Assembly (NCBI GenBank): GCA_902763615.1
Contig: CACWSX010000016.1
Span: 1-57,397 of the forward strand
Length of the DNA: 57,397 nt
Direction: 5' to 3'
Source of the DNA: an uncultured Prevotellaceae bacterium
GTDB taxonomy: Bacteria > Bacteroidota > Bacteroidia > Bacteroidales > Bacteroidaceae
Shown here: positions 1-7,441 of the stretch, in pieces
Layout of the letters: the number at the start of each line of letters is the position of its first letter
Numbering within the stretch: the stretch's first letter is position 1
Position numbers and translations under genes: made by a program
The notes under the pieces: model-generated
What the model was told of the DNA's origin: nothing
The model's input: the letters and a program-made list of their open reading frames with translations, nothing else
The model's database searches: none

Positions 1-174
1 GCTCACCTCTGTCTCAGTCTTACCCAGACGCTGAGCCAGATCCTTCTGTGTCATTCCCTTGATTTCAAGGATCTCGTAGATACGGTTGGCAATGGCCACC
101 GACATTTCCATCTGCTGTTTCATTTCCGGTGAGATCGTACTGCGGATCTCGTCCACGATTTTGTTTGTCTTCAT
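1..174 (-). CDS. HigA-like XRE antitoxin, partial (cut by window edge)
   Basis: The visible 58 residues start at the ATG at 174, which has an AAAGGAG-type ribosome binding site about seven bases upstream; the ATG at 180 is too close to that site. After a short N-terminal arm the sequence enters a helix-turn-helix (KGMTQKDLAQRLGKTETEVS), typical of Cro/C1-type DNA-binding antitoxins. The C-terminus lies outside the window. The gene begins 18 bases after the stop of a toxin-like ORF, giving the toxin-first order of HigBA modules. In that family the antitoxin binds and neutralises the toxin and represses the operon. The XRE call is firm; the antitoxin role is inferred from the neighbour. Confidence 0.75.
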   Translation of the reverse strand, partial: MKTNKIVDEIRSTISPEMKQQMEMSVAIANRIYEILEIKGMTQKDLAQRLGKTETEVS

Positions 175-192
175 ATGCATTCTCCTTTCTTT

Positions 193-573
193 TTATTCAT
201 CGTCTATCGTGAATGACAGTTCACCAAGCAGTTCTGTGCCTGTGATGACTATCACTTTCTGCTTTTCCCTTTCCTTGATCTGGATGTCTATCTTCTGGAG
301 AGTCTTTACGCACTTGTGAAGGTGCTCGTCCTCCTGATAGGTTGCCGATGTCTTCAGACCGCCGTTGCCAAGAATCAGGATCTTGGCCTGGATGTTAAGC
401 AGGTAGAGTCTCAAAGAAGTGGTTTCAAGGTGAGAGGGTAGGGCCATCACCCTGTCTCTCTTCGTTCCCTCGTAACGAAAGTGCCTGTCGGCTGCTCCGT
501 CACGCTTGATGATGTCAAGCCTGTAAACGAGCTGGCGTACATCATCGGGATAGGTGTCCTTGTAAGCAAGGAT
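193..573 (-). pseudogene. RelE/HigB-like toxin, 5'-truncated remnant
   Basis: The reading frame is open from a TAA at 576-574 to a stop at 193 and encodes about 126 residues. No ATG lies in the first third; the first plausible start is GTG at 450, which would give 85 residues. Yet the protein-like sequence clearly continues upstream of that GTG (LAYKDTYPDDVRQLVYRLD, then a basic segment), so the true N-terminus seems lost. The C-terminal half (LRLYLLNIQAKILILGNGG, then lysine- and glutamate-rich helices) fits the beta-sheet and helix order of RelE/HigB-type ribosome-dependent mRNA interferases, but I see no diagnostic catalytic triad. The toxin assignment rests mainly on its position before an XRE antitoxin. 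Confidence 0.5.
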
Positions 574-603
574 TTACAGCCTCCAGCTCTACTAACGTTA
601 TGC

Positions 604-672
604 CCTCGCGAGGTCTCACCCTCGTGAGGGTTCTTTGTATAGCAAAGGGTCCTTTCGGGCCGAGCGCTACTC
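604..672. other. Run of five adjacent small hairpins
   Basis: Five inverted repeats follow one another almost without spacers: CCTCGCGAGG (604-613), ACCCTCGTGAGGGT (618-631), CTTTGTATAGCAAAG (633-647), GGTCCTTTCGGGCC (648-661, with one G-T pair) and GAGCGCTACTC (662-672). No T-run follows, so this is not an ordinary terminator. It lies where the 5' end of the toxin-like ORF breaks off, so it may be the end of a mobile or repeated element or part of a structured RNA. I do not recognise the family. The rest of 574-751 holds no gene that I can see. Confidence 0.5.
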
Positions 673-751
673 CCACCATCCCACCACCCTTCAAAATGTA
701 AGCCACTGACTTTATATAGTTAGCGGTAATTCAACCACCTCGATAAAGAAA

Positions 752-1897
752 CTACTTGATGTACTTCACTTTCGAGGCATCGCGTGGCTTCGCATCGGGT
801 TGTTCGTCAGGGTATCCGATGGCGATTATGTAGTTCAGCTTGTAGTCGCTTGGGATGTCGAGACGGTCGAGGAAGAACTTGCATTTTTCGTTGGATAGTA
901 GGAAACGCACAGGACCGCCCAGGCAACATGTTCCAAGTCCAAGTGACTGCGCCGCCAACATAATGTTTTCGCCCAACAGGCCGGCATCTAGTTCGCCCCC
1001 GCCATTGGCTGGCGTGCAGACACAGATCAGATTGGGCGCATTACGGAACATATTCTTGAAGTCCTTGTCGCGCTTCACCTGCTCGGCGTTCTCCTGCTTA
1101 TATACCTCAGTTATTTCGGCAATCAACTTCTGATCTTCCACTACGCGTACAATCCACGGCTGACGGTTTACGCCGCTGGGAGCATTAATGCCAGCACGGG
1201 CAATCAACTCCAGTTTCTCGTGCTCCACTGGTTTGTCAAGGTACTTGCGGATAGAGCGACGTGCCATGATACTACTTAGAACAGGATTCACTTCCATGCA
1301 AATGTCAGTTTCTATGTCGGTCATCTTATCTGTCGGTTCGTAGCGTTTCAATACGCGTCCGTCACGCGAGATGAGAAACTTGGTGAAGTTCCACTTGATG
1401 TCGCTTTTCTTGTCGTAGTCGGCATCCTGTCTGCGAAGCATGCCGTCCATCATCTTGCCTCGTTGGTCGTTGACATCAAATCCGCTGAAACCTTTCTGTG
1501 CCTTCAGCCAGGTGTAAAGCGGATGCGCATTCACACCATTCACCTCAATCTTGTCGAATTGCGGGAATTGGATGTCGAAGTTGGCCGTGCAGTACTGGTG
1601 AATCTCCTGAATCGTACCAGGTGCTTGCTGTCCGAACTGGTTACAGGGGAAGTCTAGAATCTCCAGACCCTCACAACGATACTTCTCGTACAGTGCCTCC
1701 AGTTCCTTGTACTGCGGTGTGAAGCCACAACGGGTGGCTGTATTCACAATCAGCAGCACCTTGTCCTTGTATTCAGAGAGTGACACTTCCTGACCTCCAT
1801 CATCCTTAACTTTGAAATCATAAAAACTCTGTGCAGAAAGCGCCAGCACACAAACCATTGCCATGAGGCTCAAAAAAAATCTTCTCATATTAGTCAT
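752..1897 (-). CDS. Exported glutathione peroxidase-nitroreductase fusion
   Basis: This 381-residue protein joins two redox enzymes. Residues 1-23 form a signal peptide ending in LALSAQ, with no lipobox cysteine. Residues 25-200 are a glutathione peroxidase-like thioredoxin fold with NTATRCGFT (Cys57 at the selenocysteine/cysteine position), FPCNQFG (Cys85) followed by Gln91, and WNFTKFL (Trp169), so peroxide reduction by a cysteine enzyme is likely. Residues 205-381 are a nitroreductase-type FMN domain beginning SSIMARRSIRKY, with the usual INAPSGVNRQPW segment and a C-terminal GLGTCCLGG loop. The fusion is unusual because NAD(P)H-dependent nitroreductases are normally cytoplasmic. An internal start at Met211 (1267) could in principle make a separate cytosolic nitroreductase. 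A good minus-strand promoter lies just upstream. Confidence 0.88.
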   Translation of the reverse strand: MTNMRRFFLSLMAMVCVLALSAQSFYDFKVKDDGGQEVSLSEYKDKVLLIVNTATRCGFTPQYKELEALYEKYRCEGLEILDFPCNQFGQQAPGTIQEIHQYCTANFDIQFPQFDKIEVNGVNAHPLYTWLKAQKGFSGFDVNDQRGKMMDGMLRRQDADYDKKSDIKWNFTKFLISRDGRVLKRYEPTDKMTDIETDICMEVNPVLSSIMARRSIRKYLDKPVEHEKLELIARAGINAPSGVNRQPWIVRVVEDQKLIAEITEVYKQENAEQVKRDKDFKNMFRNAPNLICVCTPANGGGELDAGLLGENIMLAAQSLGLGTCCLGGPVRFLLSNEKCKFFLDRLDIPSDYKLNYIIAIGYPDEQPDAKPRDASKVKYIK

Positions 1898-1936
1898 ATT
1901 TAGTTCTGTTATGATTTAATTTCTAATCTTTCGCTG

Positions 1937-1968
1937 CAAAGGTACAAATATTTGAGCAAACCTCCAAA
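1937..1968 (-). promoter_or_regulatory. Promoter for the peroxidase-nitroreductase gene
   Basis: Read on the minus strand, a -33 TTTG (1968-1965) and a -7 TACCTTTG (1944-1937) are separated by 20 bp, matching the Bacteroidota primary-sigma consensus. The -7 box ends 40 bases before the start codon at 1897. Confidence 0.7.
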
Positions 1969-2041
1969 ATCTTCTAGAATGTGATGTGTGAATAAAACTT
2001 AAATAATTATCAAATTCGGCACAATGATGCCAAATTTGATG

Positions 2042-2049
2042 TACTTTTG
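2042..2049 (+). promoter_or_regulatory. Likely -7 box for the anchor-like lipoprotein gene
   Basis: TACTTTTG matches the Bacteroidota -7 element perfectly and lies 90 bases before the ATG at 2140. No TTTG stands at the expected -33 distance, so the promoter may be weak or need an activator. The leader between this box and the gene contains no recognised element. Confidence 0.45.
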
Positions 2050-2139
2050 CAATAGAATAAGAACAAGGGTCTTGATAGCCCCCAGTTCTACAATAATTCT
2101 CCCACGAGGGGAGGATGTTAACTTAAAAATATTATAACT

Positions 2140-3027
2140 ATGAGAAGCAGAATGCTTTACAACGTTTTTGCGTTGATGTTTTTGATGACTACTATGTCGT
2201 CATGTGAGAAAATGACACTTTCAGAAAGTGCCCAGTCTGAGAATGCTGAAACAGGGAACGTGGTGTTGAGGGTAACGCAGTTCGAACAGACGTCCTTCGA
2301 TGCGCAGACCCGTTCAGACGTGGGGAGTGTGTGTACACGGCTTTGCTTTCATATCTATGGCGAGGATGGCGTCCGTGTGAGTTATATCAATCAGAAGCAG
2401 GAAGACTCAAACTTCGGTACGGCTTCGTTCTCTTTGGCAGAGGGACACTACATCTTAGTGGTGGTGGGACATAGTGCATCCTCGAATCCGAGTTTCAGTG
2501 CCAACGAGAAAGTAAGTATCTCCGGTAGCAACCTTGGCGATACGTTTTGGTGTTGTGAAGATTTTGAAGTGAGAGAAGATGATGTTGAGCTGAGTCTGAA
2601 ACTGAAACGAATTGTTTCATTGTTAAGATTTATTCCGACAGATGATATTCCGGCCAATATGAATCAGGTGAAATTTTCATATAAGGGCAGTAAAGGCTCT
2701 TTCAATGGTCTGACGGGTTATGGCAGCACGAACACTTCGCAAACGGTCACACTTGATGTGGATTCTGATGATGACAGATATGAATTCTATATGATTCCAA
2801 GTTCTGATAACGATTTGCTTGATATCAAAATGAGCACCTATTATATTGAAAGCGATGGACGGATTCATAACTTGACGGAAAAGCAGATCAGTCAGGTGCC
2901 TGTGAAACGGAATTGTATCACGATTTGCCGTGGAAGTCTTTTCGATGGCACTAGTTCATCCCATTCTGTCTTTATCACCATCTCCGTTGAAACCGAATGG
3001 GATGATAACATTGATGTCACATTCTAA
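2140..3027 (+). CDS. FimB/Mfa2-like fimbrial anchor lipoprotein (tentative)
   Basis: The 295-residue product has a lipoprotein signal peptide with lipobox MSSC (Cys22). The mature part begins with serine- and glutamate-rich sequence and then GNVVLRVTQFEQ. It has a segment starting SLAEGHYILVVVGH, a basic LKLKRIVSLLRF strand, and near the C-terminus VKRNCITICRGSLF. This order resembles the beta-sandwich anchor subunits of Bacteroidales type V fimbriae (FimB/Mfa2) and related lipoproteins. No fimbrillin genes lie next to it, so the role is uncertain; it could be a stand-alone surface lipoprotein of the same fold. It converges on the HTCS gene with a gap of five bases and no visible terminator between them. 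Confidence 0.55.
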   Translation: MRSRMLYNVFALMFLMTTMSSCEKMTLSESAQSENAETGNVVLRVTQFEQTSFDAQTRSDVGSVCTRLCFHIYGEDGVRVSYINQKQEDSNFGTASFSLAEGHYILVVVGHSASSNPSFSANEKVSISGSNLGDTFWCCEDFEVREDDVELSLKLKRIVSLLRFIPTDDIPANMNQVKFSYKGSKGSFNGLTGYGSTNTSQTVTLDVDSDDDRYEFYMIPSSDNDLLDIKMSTYYIESDGRIHNLTEKQISQVPVKRNCITICRGSLFDGTSSSHSVFITISVETEWDDNIDVTF

Positions 3028-3032
3028 TCTTT

Positions 3033-6000
3033 CTACTTATGATGCTCCTTCATGTATTCTCGCGGTGACATGCCGTAGACACTCTTGAAAAGGGTAGAGA
3101 AGGACGTCGGGTTGGAGAAGCCACAAGCATAGACTACTTCTGTGATATTCATATTCTGGGTCGTCAACAAGTTGGCGGCCTGTTTTAATCGTAGTGTACG
3201 GATGAAGTCATGCGGTGTCTGACCTGTCAGTTCTTTCATTTTACGATGTAGATGAACACGACTGATACCAACTTCGTCGGCTATCATGTCAACACTAAGG
3301 TCTGAATTATTCAGTTGCTTGTTGATGGTGCTCATAATACGCTCAAGCAGTTTCTCGTCAGGTGATTTCACTTTCACCTCTTCCATCTGTTCCTCCAATT
3401 GTTCGGTGCGACCGTATTTCTGGCGTAAAAGAGTACGGGCATTGATAAGGTTGGCAATAGTCCTGCGCAGAATATCCATATTGAATGGCTTGACAATATA
3501 GGCATCCGCACCGGTCTCTAAACCTTCCAACTTGTCTTCGTCGCGATTCTTGGCTGTTAACAGTATCACTGGCAGGTGATTGGTCTGCGGGTTTAATTTG
3601 AGTTGGGTACAAAGCGTGTTACCGTCCATTTCGGGCATCATAACGTCACTGATGACAATATCTGGATGTGTGCGATAGACTTCTGCAAGGGCTTCACGTC
3701 CGTTCGTACAACTATGGATGTCATAGTGTTCCGAGAGTTCTTTGGTCAGATAGTCGCGTATCTCGTCATCATCCTCAGCAATTATGATAGAAGCACGGTT
3801 TTGGAGATTCTTATCGGGATGTAATTCCACAGGGGGTACATCCTCTACCTCCATCATGTCCGTCAGGTTGGCGGTAGAATTTTCTTTCTCCTCAATCATT
3901 TCTTCTGGCCTTAAGTGCGCATTTCCCAAAGGAATGCTTACAACAAACTCACACCCTTGTTCCAGATTATGGGCTTTAATGACACCATAATGGAGTTCTA
4001 CCAGCGAACGGGTCAGGTCGAGACCGATACCCGTACCAAAGTTCCGGTCGTTGGTGCTAGAAGGTGTTTGATAGAATCGCTCGAAGATGCGGTCTAACTT
4101 GTCCTCAGGTATTTTTTCACCATTATCACTGATGGCAATGGTGGCATTTTGTGCGTCATGCGTTATCTTGATGTCAATTTTTCCGCCTGCAGGTGTAAAC
4201 TTAAAGGCGTTCGAGAGGATATTGACAATTACCTTATCAAAATTCTTTCTGTCAATCCATACAGGCAGACGATCCGTATCGTATTCAAAGCCGAGTGCAA
4301 TCTGTTTCGATTGCGCTTGGTGCTTGAACATATTGTGGATATCTTCAGTGAAGGCAATTAGATTTGTTTCCTGCATTCTCATCTGCATCATACCCTTGTC
4401 AATTTTCCGAAGGTCCATCATTTGATTGATGAGATTGAGAATACGTTCTGCATTACGTTTAATGGTGAGGTAGACATTATGGCGCTGGGGGTCGGCATCT
4501 TGTTTCATCAGCGAGAGCAATGGTGTGATGATGAGAGTCATGGGCGTACGTATTTCATGACTAATGTTCATAAAGAAGCGTAATTTGGCTTCTCCCATTT
4601 CTTCGGCATGGATATGTTCCTGGATGCGCAGACGGTCTTTCTCTTTTCTCCGACGGCCAATGATGTATTGTGAGAGGAGGATACCCAGAATCAACAGATA
4701 TAGACAATAGGCCCAAGCCGAGCGATACCAAGGACTATGGACAATGACCGTAAAAACTTTTTCTGGTGTTGACTGGCCATTACGTTGTGCCTTGACTCTG
4801 AATCGGTATGTGCCCGGAGGCAGATGGGTAAACGTTATTTCGTTTACACCTTGTTGGAGACGGTTGTATGCCTCACCATTGATGCTATATAAATAAGAGA
4901 TGTGTTCAGGATTGTCGTAGGTGAGTGTTGAGAATTGGATGGTGAAGGTGTTGTCATGCGAAGCCAACTGGAAACGGTTGGCCGCAATGACAGTCGTGTC
5001 ACAAATCTGATAACCATCCGATTTGGAGGAACTGCTGATGGGTACGCCATTGACAAGGAATGACACTAGTTTGACTTTTGCCTCCCATTTGGTCTGTTGG
5101 ATGAGCTCAGGATGGAACCATGTGATGCCGCCAACGCCACCAAAGAGCATCAGACTGCGCTGAGGACCTGCCAGTGCACAAGAAGCACCGTCGGAGAATT
5201 CATTTGATTGTAAACCATTGTCTACGAAATAGCTTCTGGCTTGGCCTGTTTTTGGAGCTAGGCTGCACAAACCGTGATCTGTCGCTATCCAAAGTACGCC
5301 CTGCTTATCCTGTTCAATAGAAGCGATACCGTTGTCGGCAAGTCCTTTCTCTGTCGTATAGTGCTCTAATTCTTTCTTTTTGAGGTCGTAACAATAAAGA
5401 CCATCGTTAGTGCCAATCCATAGTAGACCGTCATATTCTTTGGCAACACGTGTGGGCGTTCCATAATTAAGACAATTTTTGCCGAAAACGCTTGTCCAAT
5501 TTTCATTTTCTATTTCCATACAGCACACGCCCATCGTTGTTGCAACATAGACGCGTTTTCCGTCAGGAGAGAACGATAGTGTAGAGATATAGTCGTTAAC
5601 AAGGCGGTTAAGACTCCGATCGTTTTCAGCTTTTTCGTCTGTAACATAAGCTTTTTGTTGGTTCGTGCTAAGGTTGATGCGAAGTAGACCTTGTCCCATA
5701 GTGGCCAGCCAAAGTTCACCTGTCTTGGAAATGGCAATGCCAAAGATGCTGATAGTTGGATGTTGGGGATACTTGTGATAGTTCTTTCCGTCGGCATCAA
5801 TGTAGCCAAAACCTTCGCCGTAGCTGCCTACCCATATCCGTCCGTTCTTATCTTCACCGATACTCAGGATGGAACCGGGGAAATTATCTTTGAAGTGTTT
5901 GAGTAAGCGTTGGTCAGAATCCAAACAATACAAGCCGTCTTTGTCGGTACCAACCCAGCAGCGTCCTTTGCTATCGATGAGGGTACTGATGACACAAGCC

Positions 6001-7025
6001 TGACCGATACGGTTCTGCTTGTCGAGTTTATAGCCCATATAGTTGAATTCTGAGATTGGCCTAGGTTGCATGAAGATGCCTTTCTGCAATAGTCCTAACC
6101 ATACATTGCCACCTGCGTCTTCTACGATGGAGTAGACTTTGCTCATGCTTAGGTCTACATCACGACAAAAATAGGGATTGTCCTCTATTTTGCCACTTAC
6201 GGGATCATAGATGGCAAGTCCCATACCATCGTAACCGAACATCATTTTGCCATCGCGACGACAATAGATGGCAGAAATATGTTTGTGTCCTGTCACATCG
6301 ATATGTTTGAATTCGCCACCTTTTGCCGGACGGACAAATACACCTTGGTTCGATGTTCCTAAATATAGGTTGCCGTCATTGTCCAGACAGAGCCTGCGCA
6401 TCGAACTGCGTTCTGTGTCTGTGGCATCGAAATAGCGTTTTACGTTCTTTCCATCATATTCTATCAATCCTTGGTTACCAGTCACCATCCAGATATGGCC
6501 TTGCCGGTCTTCTTCGATAGCGTTAATGGTATGAATATTGCTTAATGGACCACCTTCTTGCTGTGCATGACTTCGGTCTGTTACTTTTAACAAACCATGT
6601 CCGGATGTACCGGCTAGGATTTCGCCGTTTTTTCGCAAAAGGAAACAGGTCATGTAACATGGTACAATGTTTTTGTCGAGATCTGTTACTTCTATATCAT
6701 AAAAATGGTTGCCGTCATAAGTCTGAAATGCACCATACATTCCCATATAAAATAAACCGTTCTTATCTTGTATCATGCAGTTTACATAGTTGCTGGCCAT
6801 GCCATTCTCTATCTCCTGCTCTTTTTTTAAGATATGGAACTTGTAACCATCGTATTTATTGAGGCCATTTCGGGTTGCAACCCAGATAAAACCATCATGA
6901 TCAAGATAAACCTGACTCGTAAAACTGCTTGATAATTGCTTGTCTGCATCAAATAGTTTACCTGTTTGTGCAAACACAGTTAGCACACATAAAGTCAGTA
7001 ATATAGTAGTATATTTACGTAACAT
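3033..7025 (-). CDS. Hybrid two-component system regulator (HTCS 1)
   Basis: This 1330-residue protein carries sensor kinase and response regulator in one chain. A signal peptide (1-19) is followed by two seven-bladed periplasmic propellers with repeated GxxWVATxxGLxxYDG motifs (about 25-690), a Y_Y_Y domain (about 690-765) and a membrane helix at about 771-790. The cytoplasmic part has a HisKA box with SHEIRTP (His823), an ATPase domain with NILSNAFKFTP and GTGIGLDLTRSLV, a receiver with phospho-acceptor Asp1127 in SDVMMPEMDG, and a C-terminal AraC-type HTH (about 1225-1325). In this family the propeller binds an oligosaccharide released from the target glycan and the AraC domain activates the adjacent utilisation genes. 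It diverges from the GH98 operon, its likely target. All key residues are intact. Confidence 0.95.
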   Translation of the reverse strand: MLRKYTTILLTLCVLTVFAQTGKLFDADKQLSSSFTSQVYLDHDGFIWVATRNGLNKYDGYKFHILKKEQEIENGMASNYVNCMIQDKNGLFYMGMYGAFQTYDGNHFYDIEVTDLDKNIVPCYMTCFLLRKNGEILAGTSGHGLLKVTDRSHAQQEGGPLSNIHTINAIEEDRQGHIWMVTGNQGLIEYDGKNVKRYFDATDTERSSMRRLCLDNDGNLYLGTSNQGVFVRPAKGGEFKHIDVTGHKHISAIYCRRDGKMMFGYDGMGLAIYDPVSGKIEDNPYFCRDVDLSMSKVYSIVEDAGGNVWLGLLQKGIFMQPRPISEFNYMGYKLDKQNRIGQACVISTLIDSKGRCWVGTDKDGLYCLDSDQRLLKHFKDNFPGSILSIGEDKNGRIWVGSYGEGFGYIDADGKNYHKYPQHPTISIFGIAISKTGELWLATMGQGLLRINLSTNQQKAYVTDEKAENDRSLNRLVNDYISTLSFSPDGKRVYVATTMGVCCMEIENENWTSVFGKNCLNYGTPTRVAKEYDGLLWIGTNDGLYCYDLKKKELEHYTTEKGLADNGIASIEQDKQGVLWIATDHGLCSLAPKTGQARSYFVDNGLQSNEFSDGASCALAGPQRSLMLFGGVGGITWFHPELIQQTKWEAKVKLVSFLVNGVPISSSSKSDGYQICDTTVIAANRFQLASHDNTFTIQFSTLTYDNPEHISYLYSINGEAYNRLQQGVNEITFTHLPPGTYRFRVKAQRNGQSTPEKVFTVIVHSPWYRSAWAYCLYLLILGILLSQYIIGRRRKEKDRLRIQEHIHAEEMGEAKLRFFMNISHEIRTPMTLIITPLLSLMKQDADPQRHNVYLTIKRNAERILNLINQMMDLRKIDKGMMQMRMQETNLIAFTEDIHNMFKHQAQSKQIALGFEYDTDRLPVWIDRKNFDKVIVNILSNAFKFTPAGGKIDIKITHDAQNATIAISDNGEKIPEDKLDRIFERFYQTPSSTNDRNFGTGIGLDLTRSLVELHYGVIKAHNLEQGCEFVVSIPLGNAHLRPEEMIEEKENSTANLTDMMEVEDVPPVELHPDKNLQNRASIIIAEDDDEIRDYLTKELSEHYDIHSCTNGREALAEVYRTHPDIVISDVMMPEMDGNTLCTQLKLNPQTNHLPVILLTAKNRDEDKLEGLETGADAYIVKPFNMDILRRTIANLINARTLLRQKYGRTEQLEEQMEEVKVKSPDEKLLERIMSTINKQLNNSDLSVDMIADEVGISRVHLHRKMKELTGQTPHDFIRTLRLKQAANLLTTQNMNITEVVYACGFSNPTSFSTLFKSVYGMSPREYMKEHHK

Positions 7026-7061
7026 TGTTTCGAAAAATGCAAATTTGTTTCAAATTCCGTG

Positions 7062-7093
7062 CAAAGATATGCTATTTTTTTGTAACTTCCAAA
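7062..7093 (-). promoter_or_regulatory. Promoter of HTCS 1
   Basis: On the minus strand, -33 TTTG (7093-7090) and -7 TATCTTTG (7069-7062) are exactly 20 bp apart. The -7 box lies 36 bases before the ATG at 7025, so the leader is short. Both elements match the Bacteroidota consensus, suggesting constitutive expression of the sensor. Confidence 0.8.
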
Positions 7094-7155
7094 CAAATGA
7101 TACATTTTGTTAAGTTTATGATGCATAAAATAGAGTCTGTTTTGAAAAAAAAGCG

Positions 7156-7316
7156 TAATTTTGCACCGGATTTATTGATGAAGACAGTTTTTTAGGTTAG
7201 TTATATAGTTAGTAGTTAGTTTGGAAAAACCTTGTATAGTTTAATTTCCATGAACCATTTAGAACTTTACATTGTTTTGGTAAAAGCCCGGACTTGTGAA
7301 AGCCCGGGTTTTTTAT
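7156..7316 (+). ncRNA. Putative small RNA between HTCS 1 and the GH98 operon
   Basis: A -7 box TAATTTTG at 7156-7163 is followed by about 150 bases without an ORF and then a strong intrinsic terminator at 7282-7316. The expected transcript starts near 7170 and ends near 7316. The GH98 gene has its own -7 box beyond the terminator (7403-7410), so this looks like a separate transcription unit rather than a leader. No TTTG lies at the proper -33 spacing, which would fit activation by the neighbouring regulator. The same layout recurs beside HTCS 2. The sequence matches no RNA family that I know. Confidence 0.45.
7282..7316 (+). terminator. Intrinsic terminator ending the putative small RNA
   Basis: CCCGG (7287-7291) pairs with CCGGG (7304-7308) across a 12-base loop. 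Flanking AAAAG and TTTTT extend the stem, and six T residues follow. Confidence 0.75.
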
Positions 7317-7402
7317 TAGAAAGAACGGAACTACATAATTATATTGAAACCTTTTTTAAAACCTCTGAAACAAAAAGCAAAGGTGATATAATAATAATGT
7401 TG

Positions 7403-7410
7403 TAATTTTG
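7403..7410 (+). promoter_or_regulatory. -7 box of the GH98 operon
   Basis: TAATTTTG at 7403-7410 matches the -7 element. Transcription would start at about 7415-7418, which makes the ATG at 7418 leaderless and supports the ATG at 7442 as the true start. No -33 TTTG is present, as expected for a promoter that needs the HTCS activator. Confidence 0.55.
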
Positions 7411-7441
7411 CAGCCAAATGGAATTTAAACGAAATGAAACG

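Noticed and set aside
604-672. tRNA or tRNA-like structure
   Set aside because: The hairpins are too short and do not form a cloverleaf; there is no T-loop consensus or CCA end.
752-1897. Selenocysteine in the glutathione peroxidase
   Set aside because: The catalytic position is encoded by a cysteine codon, with no in-frame TGA.
7418-7441. Upstream ATG for the GH98 gene
   Set aside because: The -7 box at 7403-7410 puts the transcription start at about this ATG, and the signal peptide begins cleanly at 7442.
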